This document shows positions 1 to 7,053 of a stretch of DNA of 12,098 nt, one piece after another; position 1 is the first letter of the stretch, and each line of letters begins with the position of its first letter. A program made the translations under genes and the position numbers. This DNA is from Comamonadaceae bacterium (GTDB taxonomy: Bacteria > Pseudomonadota > Gammaproteobacteria > Burkholderiales > Burkholderiaceae_C). Location: assembly GCA_947374505.1 (NCBI GenBank), contig CANCCE010000075.1:1-12098 (forward strand). Reading direction: 5' to 3'. The notes beneath the pieces are model-generated. The model ran no database searches. It saw nothing but the letters and a program-made list of their open reading frames with translations, and had not been told where the DNA came from.

Positions 1-113
1 TGGACGCGCATATTCAAGGTCGCATTCCTGCGCTGACGGCTGGCTTCAAACTGCTGCCGGCGGGCCTGCAAAACAAGGTCGGGGATTACGCGGCGCTGGC
101 TTTGGTGGTTTAA
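1..113 (+). CDS. C-terminal end of an unidentified protein (partial)
   Basis: Reading from base 3, the frame is open for 36 codons and ends in TAA at 111-113. The other two forward frames are less plausible: frame 1 stops after 11 codons. The visible tail is moderately hydrophobic and ends in AALALVV, with no motif I recognise, so no function is assigned. The gene enters from outside the window. Its stop codon overlaps the stop of the opposing cca gene in a shared TTAA, which supports this reading frame as real because such convergent packing is typical of the rest of the window. With only 36 residues the call rests on frame and context alone. Confidence 0.55.
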   Translation, partial: DAHIQGRIPALTAGFKLLPAGLQNKVGDYAALALVV

Positions 114-1255
114 GTCTGCGCTGCTACCGATGTAGCCAACGCTGACGCAGCAGCCACAGCCGCCACGCGCGCCGCATGCACTCGTTCGCCAATCTTGGCG
201 CCGCTCTCGCCTTGCGCTTCAGCGGCGGCGGCGACCTCATAGGTGGGCACGGACTGCGCGGCTGCCAGCGCTGCCAGCAGCCGCTGGCGTTGTGGATAAG
301 GCTGTTCCGACAAACCTAGGCGGCCACGGGCATCGCATTCGCAAGCCAACAAAATGTCCGCAAAACGGGGCGGCTTGCGAAACGCGTCACAACGCTCTAA
401 CAGGCGCACCAGCGCGGCAGCATTGAACTCGGCACTGCGATGAATGTTGCCGTGTTCACGCGCCACCACATCAGCGATTTCGCGGCAGTCGGTCGGTACG
501 CGCAGTCGCTGGCAGAGGCCTTTGCCGAGCTCGTGGCTGAGCTCATAGGTGAGGCAGGCGAAGCGCACCGGCAACGGCGCGTTCAGCTGCGCGGCCATGT
601 CGAGCACCCTCATCAGATGCGGGCCGGCGTCAACTTCAGGCAGTAATTTAGCCAGCGCACCGCAGTCACGGAGGACTTCGACCATGCGGGAAGGCTGGCG
701 TTCCATCAGTCCGCGTGCCAGCTCTTGCCAGACGCGCTCGGGCACCAGCGCATCGACCTCTCCGGCGGCCACCATGTCTCGCATGAGTTGCAGGGTTTCA
801 GGGGCGACGCTGAAGTCGGTGAAGCGAGCAGCAAAGCGCGCTACGCGCAAGATGCGCACGGGGTCTTCGGCAAAGGCGTTGGTCACATGGCGCAACACGC
901 GAGCGCTGATGTCGCGCTGGCCGCCATAGGGGTCGGTCAGCACGCCATCGGCGTCTTGGGCGATGGCGTTGATGGTCAGGTCACGCCGGGCCAGGTCTTG
1001 TTCCAGCGTGACGTCTGGCGCGGCATGCACGGCAAAGCCGTGGTAGCCCTGCGCGGTCTTGCGTTCGGTGCGGGCCAGCGCGTATTCTTCGCGCGTTTTG
1101 GGGTGCAAAAAAACCGGAAAATCTTTGCCCACCGGCAGGTAGCCTTCGGCCGCCAAGGCCTCAGGCGTGGCACCGACCACAACCCAGTCGTTGTCGCGTA
1201 CCGGCAAGCCCAGCAAGGCATCGCGCACCGCACCACCGACCCGGTAAATCTTCAT
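110..1255 (-). CDS. cca: CCA-adding tRNA nucleotidyltransferase with degenerate HD domain
   Basis: Adds or repairs the 3'-CCA of tRNAs in the cytoplasm, using CTP and ATP (class II nucleotidyltransferase). In the 381-residue product, the GGAVRD motif is at 7-12 and the catalytic DND at 21-23, in a context (DNDWVVVGATP) close to E. coli Cca. RRDLTINAIA (90-99) and EDPVRILRVARFAARF (130-145) mark the rest of the head and neck. The C-terminal HD domain found in long-form Cca is reduced. The usual HDLGKG reads HELGKG (241-246) after an extra YELS. The following segment of about 24 residues with the HH.H.E metal ligands is absent, as is a segment of about 16 residues between LLPE (204-207) and VD. 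This fits the length of 381 against about 412-417 in relatives (from memory). The ATG overlaps the epimerase stop (ATGA), so translation is probably coupled; no Shine-Dalgarno is obvious. CCA addition is expected to be intact, while phosphohydrolase activity is doubtful. Confidence 0.95.
   Translation of the reverse strand: MKIYRVGGAVRDALLGLPVRDNDWVVVGATPEALAAEGYLPVGKDFPVFLHPKTREEYALARTERKTAQGYHGFAVHAAPDVTLEQDLARRDLTINAIAQDADGVLTDPYGGQRDISARVLRHVTNAFAEDPVRILRVARFAARFTDFSVAPETLQLMRDMVAAGEVDALVPERVWQELARGLMERQPSRMVEVLRDCGALAKLLPEVDAGPHLMRVLDMAAQLNAPLPVRFACLTYELSHELGKGLCQRLRVPTDCREIADVVAREHGNIHRSAEFNAAALVRLLERCDAFRKPPRFADILLACECDARGRLGLSEQPYPQRQRLLAALAAAQSVPTYEVAAAAEAQGESGAKIGERVHAARVAAVAAASALATSVAAQT
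524..547 (-). repeat. 12-base imperfect tandem repeat inside the cca HD motif
   Basis: On the minus strand two adjacent 12-base units, TATGAGCTCAGC and CACGAGCTCGGC, match at 9 of 12 positions. They encode YELS and HELG. The second unit sits where HDLG is expected, so the first looks like a local duplication, or the second a copy of an altered first. The repeat lies a few bases before the point where about 24 family residues are missing, so both may come from one slippage or rearrangement event. Confidence 0.55.
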
Positions 1256-2241
1256 GCGTCGAACATTCTGCCGGCGGTTTGGCGCTTGGCCATCAAGCCG
1301 CTGCGCAAACCGCGCGCGCCCAAGTAGGTTGGGGCAATGGCGCTGAGGGCGGCGGGTTCAATGCCGAGGTCGCGCAGGCCGGGCACGTTGCCGGTGGCGA
1401 TGTTGGGCACTTTCATCGAGTCCAGGTTGTCGCGACTCAGCACCGGCTCGCCGGGCATCAGCTCCATCAGCCGCGCTTGCACCCTTGCCAGCGCATTGGG
1501 CAAACCGATCACCGGCCGACCCCGACCGCGATTCACACCCGCATATTGAGCGGCCAGTTGCACCAGTTGGCGCAGCGAAAAAATATCGGGGCCACAGGCC
1601 TCGTAAGTCTGGCCGGTGGTGCTGTGAAAATTCTTATCTTCTAAGCAGTGGACGATGGCGCTGGCGACGTCTTCAACCCAGACCGGCTGGAACATCGCAT
1701 GTGCCCCGGCCAGCGGCATCACCGGCAAAAACTGCTGCAGCTGCGCGAAGACATTCAAAAATTTATCTTCAGCACCAAAGATCACGCTGGGGCGCAGCAC
1801 CGTCAGGTCGAGCGCGGCTTGACGCAGCACCTGCTCACCCCGGCTCTTGCTGCGCAGGTACATCGACGGTAAGCCGTCAGGGTTGCGCACGTCGGCCCCC
1901 AAGGCACTGACATGCACCACGCGCCGCACGCCCGTGGCTTCGCAAGCGCGGGCGATTTTATCGGCCAGTTGCACGTGCGCTCTGTCAAATGACGCTTCAT
2001 TGCCCTGCAGAATAGCCACCAGATTGACCACCGCATCCTGCCCACTGATGAGTTTTTGCAGCGTGGCTTCGTCATGGATGTTGGCCTCGACCACATCCAG
2101 CGTGGGCAGCATGAGGATGTGATTGGCATTGCGGCGCCGGCGCGTCGGCACGGTGACGCGAACCTGCGCTTGCACCAACTTTTCGCAGACATGCCGCCCG
2201 ACAAAACCAGTGCCACCAAGGATGAGTACTTTTTGAACCAT
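1252..2241 (-). CDS. NAD(P)-binding epimerase-like protein (atypical SDR, complex I NDUFA9-like)
   Basis: A 329-residue Rossmann-fold protein of the extended/atypical short-chain dehydrogenase group. It opens with the nucleotide-binding motif GGTGFVG (9-15), has VSALG (112-116) and a YLRSK (Y128, K132) that could serve as the Tyr-x3-Lys pair. PVWVEDVA (186-193) is also typical of this group. Proteins like this are commonly annotated as complex I NDUFA9 subunit family or NAD(P)H-binding protein; the substrate is not known. I chose the ATG at 2241 because family members start two or three residues before the VLILGGTGFVG strand. An in-frame GTG at 2268 would add nine residues and sits 3 bases from the livF stop. 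No strong Shine-Dalgarno is seen at either, so re-initiation after livF is likely. The TGA overlaps the cca ATG. No link to amino-acid transport is evident from the sequence. Confidence 0.85.
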   Translation of the reverse strand: MVQKVLILGGTGFVGRHVCEKLVQAQVRVTVPTRRRRNANHILMLPTLDVVEANIHDEATLQKLISGQDAVVNLVAILQGNEASFDRAHVQLADKIARACEATGVRRVVHVSALGADVRNPDGLPSMYLRSKSRGEQVLRQAALDLTVLRPSVIFGAEDKFLNVFAQLQQFLPVMPLAGAHAMFQPVWVEDVASAIVHCLEDKNFHSTTGQTYEACGPDIFSLRQLVQLAAQYAGVNRGRGRPVIGLPNALARVQARLMELMPGEPVLSRDNLDSMKVPNIATGNVPGLRDLGIEPAALSAIAPTYLGARGLRSGLMAKRQTAGRMFDA

Positions 2242-2271
2242 GGGGTGATTTTGCCCGTTTAGAGGCACCGT

Positions 2272-3009
2272 TCAAACGCCGATGTAATTGCGCCGGACTT
2301 CTTCGTTGGCTGACAGCTCGGCCATCGAGCCTTCAAAGCGGATTTGGCCTTTTTCGAGCACATAGGCACGGTCTGACACGAGCTCGGCAAAGTGCAGGTT
2401 TTGCTCTGACAGCAAGATGCTCACACCTTCGGCCTTGAGCGCCAGAATCATCTGCGCCATGTGTTCGACGATGACGGGGGCGACGCCTTCAGACGGTTCG
2501 TCCAGCAGTAACAGGAAGGGGTTGCCCATCAAGCTGCGCGCCACGGTCAGCATTTGCTGTTCGCCACCGCTCATGCGGCCGCCCAGCCGGTTTGGCATCT
2601 CGCCCAGGTTGGGGAAAAGTTTAAACAAACGCTCGGGTGTCCACAGCGGCGCGGCACGGCCGTCGGGCCACTGACGCGGCGGCTGGCGACCCACTTCGAG
2701 GTTTTCTAAGACGGTCAGGTCGGTAAAAATGCGCCGGTCTTCGGGTACAAACCCCAAACCCATACGGGCTGAATGGTGGGTCTCGCTGGTCGAAATATCG
2801 GTGCCTAAAAAGGACACATTGCCGCGCCTTTTGTCGAGCATGCCGATCAGTGTTTTGAGCGTTGTCGATTTGCCGGCACCGTTGCGCCCCATCAAGGCCA
2901 CCACTTCGCCGCGCCGCACTTCCAAGTCGACGTCATACAAAATTTGGGCCGCGCCGTACCAGGCGCACAAGCCCTTGGCCTGCAACAACATGTCTTTGGC
3001 AGCGCTCAT
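2272..3009 (-). CDS. livF: Branched-chain-amino-acid-type ABC transporter ATPase LivF
   Basis: Cytoplasmic ATPase of 245 residues, one of the two nucleotide-binding subunits of a HAAT-family importer. Walker A is GRNGAGKST (41-49), the signature is MSGGEQQ (146-152) and Walker B ends in LLLLDEPSEG (D170, E171). The switch position reads LLSEQN, with Gln203 where most ABC ATPases have His; this is usual for LivF. The Q-loop reads VPEDRRIF (88-95), Glu-Asp in place of the more common Gln-Gly, a variant I know from many LivF-type proteins. The short C-terminus without the livG-type extension distinguishes it from its partner. The start overlaps the livG stop by 4 bases (ATGA). The epimerase follows after 30 bases. 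Confidence 0.95.
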   Translation of the reverse strand: MSAAKDMLLQAKGLCAWYGAAQILYDVDLEVRRGEVVALMGRNGAGKSTTLKTLIGMLDKRRGNVSFLGTDISTSETHHSARMGLGFVPEDRRIFTDLTVLENLEVGRQPPRQWPDGRAAPLWTPERLFKLFPNLGEMPNRLGGRMSGGEQQMLTVARSLMGNPFLLLLDEPSEGVAPVIVEHMAQMILALKAEGVSILLSEQNLHFAELVSDRAYVLEKGQIRFEGSMAELSANEEVRRNYIGV

Positions 3010-3767
3010 GCGATGGCCTCGAAAGTTTTGCCGCTGCCGAAATAGACTTCTTGCACTCGCGGATGGTCACGCACCTCCAGCGGTTTTCCTTCGGCAATCA
3101 ACTGTCCGCGCGCCAGCACGATCATGCGATCGGCATACGCAAACACCACGTCCATGCTGTGCTCGGTAAACAGCACCGCCATGCCGCGGTCGATCACCAG
3201 TTGTTGGGTGAGTGCCATCAGGTCATGGCGCTCTTTGGGGGCCATGCCCGCCGTCGGCTCGTCCATCAACAGCAGCTTGGGTTGGTTGGCCATTGCCATG
3301 GCCAGCTCGACACGCTTCACATCGCCATAGGCCAGCACGCTGCAAGGCCGGTCTGCCTGCGGCTTCATGCTGACTTGGTCCAGCAGTTCAAGAGCCTGCG
3401 CGCGTTTGTGGTCAGCAGCGCGGCGCCACATTGAGAACAGCTTGCGGTCAGACGACAGCAAGGCCATTTGCACGTTCTCGACCACGGTCAGTGACGAAAA
3501 GGTTTCAGCAATTTGAAAAGTCCGGCTGACGCCGAGCCGCCAGATCTCGCGCGGCGTCAAGCCGACGAGTTCGCGGCCGTCGAGCTGAATCGAACCCGCA
3601 TCTGCCTGCAACTGGCCGTTGACCATGTTGAAGGTGGTCGACTTGCCGGCACCGTTGGGCCCGATCATCGCCAGCAGTTCACCGGCGGCCAGCTCAAAGC
3701 TGATGCCGTCGACAGCCTTGACGCCGCCAAAAGATTTGCCTAGACCGGAGACTTTCAGCAAGCTCAT
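3006..3767 (-). CDS. livG: Branched-chain-amino-acid-type ABC transporter ATPase LivG
   Basis: Second ATPase of the importer, 253 residues, cytoplasmic and expected to pair with LivF under the LivHM permease. Walker A is GPNGAGKST (36-44), the Q-loop is RTFQIAETF with Gln85, Walker B is LLLMDEPTAG (D169, E170) and the H-loop His203 sits in TEHSMD. The signature loop reads LAYGDVKRVELA (145-156), a relaxed form of the LSYGxQRxLEIA seen in LivG proteins. The C-terminal VQEVYFGSG (238-246) is the usual LivG tail. A weak AGCAGG lies upstream of the ATG, but the start overlaps the livHM stop (ATGA), so coupling probably sets its translation. Confidence 0.95.
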   Translation of the reverse strand: MSLLKVSGLGKSFGGVKAVDGISFELAAGELLAMIGPNGAGKSTTFNMVNGQLQADAGSIQLDGRELVGLTPREIWRLGVSRTFQIAETFSSLTVVENVQMALLSSDRKLFSMWRRAADHKRAQALELLDQVSMKPQADRPCSVLAYGDVKRVELAMAMANQPKLLLMDEPTAGMAPKERHDLMALTQQLVIDRGMAVLFTEHSMDVVFAYADRMIVLARGQLIAEGKPLEVRDHPRVQEVYFGSGKTFEAIA

Positions 3768-5662
3768 GACGAGCCTGCTTTAACGCCACGCAGGCGTGAT
3801 AGGGCTTGTCGTGCAGAGCCAACAATGCCCTGCGGAAACAGCAGCACCAGCATCAACATAATGCCGCCCAGCACGGCGCGCCAGTAGTCGGTGTTGCGCG
3901 CCACAGTGTCGTGCAGCCAGGTGAAGGTGACCGCGCCAACGATCGGCCCGACCAAGGTCTGCACACCGCCCAACAAGACCATGACCAAGCCGTCAATCGA
4001 CTTGCCCACAGACAGGCTTTCCGGCGAAATGCTGCCTTTGGAAAATGCATACAAGGCACCGGCCAATCCGGCGAAGGTGCCGGCCAAGACAAACGCCACC
4101 CACTGCAGGCGCTTGACGTCCATGCCGATGGCGTCCGAGCGCAGCGCCGAATCGCGAGCCGCGCGCAAGCTGTAGCCAAAAGGTGAATACAGCATGCGGT
4201 GCATCAGCAACACCGCGCCGGCGACCAGCGTCAGCGTCAGGTAGTAATACATTTCTTTGTCAGCCAGCCACTCTGAAGGCCAGATACCGGTCAGGCCGTT
4301 GCTGCCGCCCGTGACGCTGTCCCACTGGTAGCAGATGGCCCAAGTGATTTGCGCAAAAGCCAGCGTCAGCATGGCCAAGTAAACGCCCGACAACCTGACG
4401 CAGAACCAGCCGTAGACAAAAGCGCCAAAGGCCGCCAAGGCCGGTGCCACGATCAGCGCCACTTCCATCGGCAAATGGAGGCTGCGCACCAGCAAGGCTG
4501 CGCCGTAAGCGCCCAAACCAAAGTACGCGGCATGGCCAAACGAATGCATGCCGGCCGGCCCCATGATGAAGTGCAGGCTGGCCGCAAACAACACGGCCAC
4601 CAGCAAGTCGATCAACAAAATTGTCACGTAAGGCGACTGCGCCGTGAGGGTTGGCATCAACACCAGCAGGGCCAGAACGACGGCGCCGCCATAGGTGTAG
4701 AGACGATCTGGCGGCCTGAGGGGTTGCTCGGCTGCGCCCGCGTGTCGGCTCGGCGATTGCGGCCGGCCGAAGAGTCCCCAGGGCCGGGCCACCAAGACCA
4801 CCGCCATCACCAGAAACTCCACCACCAGCGTCAGCTTAGAGAATGAAATGCTGATGCCGGCGATCTCCACCAGACCCAGCCAAATGCAAATCGCCTTGAG
4901 CTGCGCAATCAGCAGCGCCGCCACATAAGCGCCTGGGATCGAGCCCATGCCGCCGACCACCACCACCACAAAGGCGGCGCCGATGATGTTCAGGTCCATG
5001 TCGAGATTCGCGGACTCGCGTGGCAGTTGCAGCGCCCCACCGAGACCGGCCAGAAAAGCGCCCAAAGCAAAAACCGCCGTGAACAACCATGCTTGGTTCA
5101 CGCCCAGCGCGCTGACCATCTCACGGTCTTGCGTGGCGGCCCGCACCAAGGTGCCAAAGCGCGTCTTGGTCAAGAGCAACCACAGCAGACCCAGCACCAC
5201 CGGTCCCGCAAAAATCAAAAAAATATCGTAAGTGGGAAACTGCCGACCCAGAATCAACACCGAACCAGTGAGGCCCGGCGCACGTGGGCCGAGCAGTTCT
5301 TCGGCACCCCAAAAGCACAGCACACCGTCTTTGATCACCAGCCCGAGTGCAAAGGTCGCCAGCAATTGAAAGAGCTCGGGTGCGCGGTAAATCCGGCGCA
5401 GCAGCAGCACTTCGACCAAGGCACCTAGCAAGGCCACCGCCAGTGCCGCCAACAGCAAGGACGGCCAGAAGCCAACGCTGGTGCCCAGCGTCCCCACCAG
5501 TGAGTAAGCCACGTAGATGCCGACCATGAAAAAAGAGCCGTGCGCGAAATTAACAATCCGCGTCACACCAAAAATCAGCGACAGACCGGCGGCCACCAAA
5601 AACAGGGATGAGGCACCGGCCAAGCCATTCAGCAGCTGGACAACAAAGCCAGAAAAACTCAT
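3764..5662 (-). CDS. Fused LivH-LivM inner-membrane permease
   Basis: One 632-residue protein carries both permease subunits that are usually separate. The LivH half (about 1-297) begins with FGVTRIVNFAHGSFFM (31-46) and has its coupling (EAA-like) loop at RFGTLVRAATQDREMVSALGVN (168-189). A hydrophilic linker with Pro and Arg follows (about 298-322). The LivM half (about 323-632) has the characteristic FIMGPAGMHSFGHAAYFGLGAYGAAL (365-390) and its own coupling loop at GYSLRAARDSALRSDAIGMD (496-515). Many hydrophobic membrane segments are visible in each half. It forms the channel through the inner membrane and docks LivG/LivF through the two loops. It starts 16 bases after the binding-protein stop and has only a weak ribosome site. 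LivHM fusions occur elsewhere in proteobacteria, so this is a variant rather than an error; the frame is open throughout. Confidence 0.93.
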   Translation of the reverse strand: MSFSGFVVQLLNGLAGASSLFLVAAGLSLIFGVTRIVNFAHGSFFMVGIYVAYSLVGTLGTSVGFWPSLLLAALAVALLGALVEVLLLRRIYRAPELFQLLATFALGLVIKDGVLCFWGAEELLGPRAPGLTGSVLILGRQFPTYDIFLIFAGPVVLGLLWLLLTKTRFGTLVRAATQDREMVSALGVNQAWLFTAVFALGAFLAGLGGALQLPRESANLDMDLNIIGAAFVVVVVGGMGSIPGAYVAALLIAQLKAICIWLGLVEIAGISISFSKLTLVVEFLVMAVVLVARPWGLFGRPQSPSRHAGAAEQPLRPPDRLYTYGGAVVLALLVLMPTLTAQSPYVTILLIDLLVAVLFAASLHFIMGPAGMHSFGHAAYFGLGAYGAALLVRSLHLPMEVALIVAPALAAFGAFVYGWFCVRLSGVYLAMLTLAFAQITWAICYQWDSVTGGSNGLTGIWPSEWLADKEMYYYLTLTLVAGAVLLMHRMLYSPFGYSLRAARDSALRSDAIGMDVKRLQWVAFVLAGTFAGLAGALYAFSKGSISPESLSVGKSIDGLVMVLLGGVQTLVGPIVGAVTFTWLHDTVARNTDYWRAVLGGIMLMLVLLFPQGIVGSARQALSRLRGVKAGSS

Positions 5663-5678
5663 GGCGGGCTCAAGCCGG

Positions 5679-6887
5679 TCAGTCGGCTGCGCGCAGCTTC
5701 TTGACCTCAGCGTCGCTAGGCTGAAACTTGGCGCCGTCGAGGTAGCGGTAGTCGACCATCACGCCCTTGCCGTTGTCATTTTTAGTGCGGCCGATGTACA
5801 CGCCCATGGTTGACTGGTGGTCTTGTGCGCGGTAAGTGATCGGGCCGTAAGGCGTGACCACCGACAGGCCGCGAAAGGCGCTGATGAGTTTTTCAGTGTC
5901 GGTGGAGTTAGCTTTTTTCAGGCCGGCTGCCAACGACTTGATGGCGCTGTAACCGATCACCGAACCAAGGCGCGGGTAGTCCTTGAACTTGGCGTTGTAA
6001 GCGTTGTAAAAGGCTTTGTGCTCAGCCGTTTGAATGCCGTACCAAGGGTAGCCGGTGACGATCCAGCCATTCGGTGTTTCTTCTTTGAGCGGGTCGAGGT
6101 ACTCGGGCTCACCGGTCAACAGGCTGACCACTTCGCGCCCTTTGAACAGGCCGCGCGTGTTGCCTTCGCGCACAAACTTGGCGAGGTCGGCGGCGAACAG
6201 CACGTTGAAAATCGCGTCCGGCTTGGCATCGGCCAAAGCTTGCACCACGCTGCCGGAGTCAACCTTGCCCAGCGGCGGCGCTTGTTCAGCGACAAACTCG
6301 ACATCCGGCTGCGCAGCTTTCAGCAACTCTTTGAAGGTGGCTGCCGCCGATTGACCGTATTCGTAGTTGGGATAAACGATCGCCCAGCGTTTTTTCTTCA
6401 TCGCGGCGGCTTCGGGCACCAGCATGGCGACTTGCATGTAGGTGGAGGTGCGCAGGCGGAAGGTGTATCGGTTGCCGTTCTGCCAGACGATTTTGTCGGT
6501 CAGCGGCTCGGACGCCAGAAAGAAGACTTTCTTTTGTTTGGCAAAGTCGGTCAGGGCCAGACCGATGTGCGACAGGAATGAGCCCGTGAGGACGTCGACT
6601 TTTTCACGCGACAGCAGTTCTTCGGCGGCCCGCACGGCGTCGCCCGGGTTGGCGTTGTCGTCACGGACGATGAGTTCGAGTTTTTTGCCGTTGATGCCGC
6701 CACTGGCGTTGATCTCTTCAATCGCCAAGTCCATGCCCTTTTTGTAGGGTTCAAGGAAGGCGGGTTGGGCCTTGTAGCTGTTGATTTCGCCAATTTTGAT
6801 GACGTCTTGCGCCTGCGCTGGCGACAGCACCGCGACAAGGCTGAACAGCGTTAGCGCGCTCCATGCTTTGTTGAATTGCTTCTTCAT
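5679..6887 (-). CDS. Periplasmic binding protein of the HAAT ABC importer
   Basis: A 402-residue exported solute-binding protein of the Peripla_BP_6 (LivK-like) class. A signal peptide is clear: basic start MKKQFNK, hydrophobic core (9-21) and a likely cut after AQA (24-26). The mature start IKIGEIN is typical, followed by the cluster GMDLAIEEINASGGINGKKLEL and the DDNANPGDAVRAAEELL segment of the family. It captures the substrate in the periplasm and delivers it to the LivHM permease. The ligand cannot be told from sequence; branched-chain amino acids, amides, urea or aromatic acids are all transported by relatives. It is first in the operon, with a good ribosome site 7 bases upstream of the ATG, which suits the excess of binding protein over membrane parts. 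Confidence 0.93.
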   Translation of the reverse strand: MKKQFNKAWSALTLFSLVAVLSPAQAQDVIKIGEINSYKAQPAFLEPYKKGMDLAIEEINASGGINGKKLELIVRDDNANPGDAVRAAEELLSREKVDVLTGSFLSHIGLALTDFAKQKKVFFLASEPLTDKIVWQNGNRYTFRLRTSTYMQVAMLVPEAAAMKKKRWAIVYPNYEYGQSAAATFKELLKAAQPDVEFVAEQAPPLGKVDSGSVVQALADAKPDAIFNVLFAADLAKFVREGNTRGLFKGREVVSLLTGEPEYLDPLKEETPNGWIVTGYPWYGIQTAEHKAFYNAYNAKFKDYPRLGSVIGYSAIKSLAAGLKKANSTDTEKLISAFRGLSVVTPYGPITYRAQDHQSTMGVYIGRTKNDNGKGVMVDYRYLDGAKFQPSDAEVKKLRAAD

Positions 6888-6893
6888 AAAAAA

Positions 6894-6898
6894 TTCCT
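6894..6898 (-). promoter_or_regulatory. Ribosome binding site of the binding-protein gene
   Basis: AGGAA on the minus strand, with AGGA 7 bases before the ATG at 6887 and a run of six T between them. It is the clearest Shine-Dalgarno in the liv-type operon and fixes the start of the first gene. Confidence 0.75.
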
Positions 6899-6946
6899 GC
6901 TTGCGGATAAATCAAGGGCTCTCGTGGACTTGTTGGACGCCCACAC

Positions 6947-6974
6947 ACTTTAGCGGCCCATTATTGCCTGTCAG
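6947..6974 (-). promoter_or_regulatory. Candidate sigma-70 promoter of the liv-epimerase-cca operon
   Basis: On the minus strand, CTGACA (6974-6969, one mismatch to TTGACA) is followed after 16 bases by TAAAGT (6952-6947, four of six match TATAAT). This would start transcription near 6940 and give a leader of about 50 bases ending in the AGGAA ribosome site. A 9-base palindrome CCTGTCAGG (6967-6975) covers the -35 box and could be an operator, but is too short to be sure. No equally good promoter was found for the divergent reductase gene in the same 166-base region, which holds no small gene I can support. Confidence 0.35.
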
Positions 6975-7053
6975 GACAAGCACGATCGGGCTTTCGCCGA
7001 CAATAGTCCCTTCTCGCTTTCTGCTTTTCATCCCAGTTTCACACGTACACACC

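Noticed and set aside
88..95. LivF Q-loop with Glu-Asp (residues 88-95 of the protein at 2272-3009) as a possible catalytic defect
   Set aside because: The VPEDRR form is common in LivF-type ATPases and the Walker A, Walker B and signature motifs are intact. The numbers in this entry are residues, not bases.
4950..4975. Run of ACC triplets on the + strand
   Set aside because: It simply encodes the FVVVVVGGMG membrane segment of the permease. The run is short and I see no sign of a phase-variable repeat.
5817..6581. 254-codon open frame on the + strand opposite the binding-protein gene
   Set aside because: It is antisense to a clear binding protein with signal peptide. Its translation is rich in Val, Gly, Arg and Gln with no recognisable motif, as expected for a shadow frame in GC-rich DNA.
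6781..7053. 91-codon N-terminal extension of fpr
   Set aside because: The frame is open by chance through the divergent promoter region and into the binding-protein gene. The family starts at the ATG at 7054.
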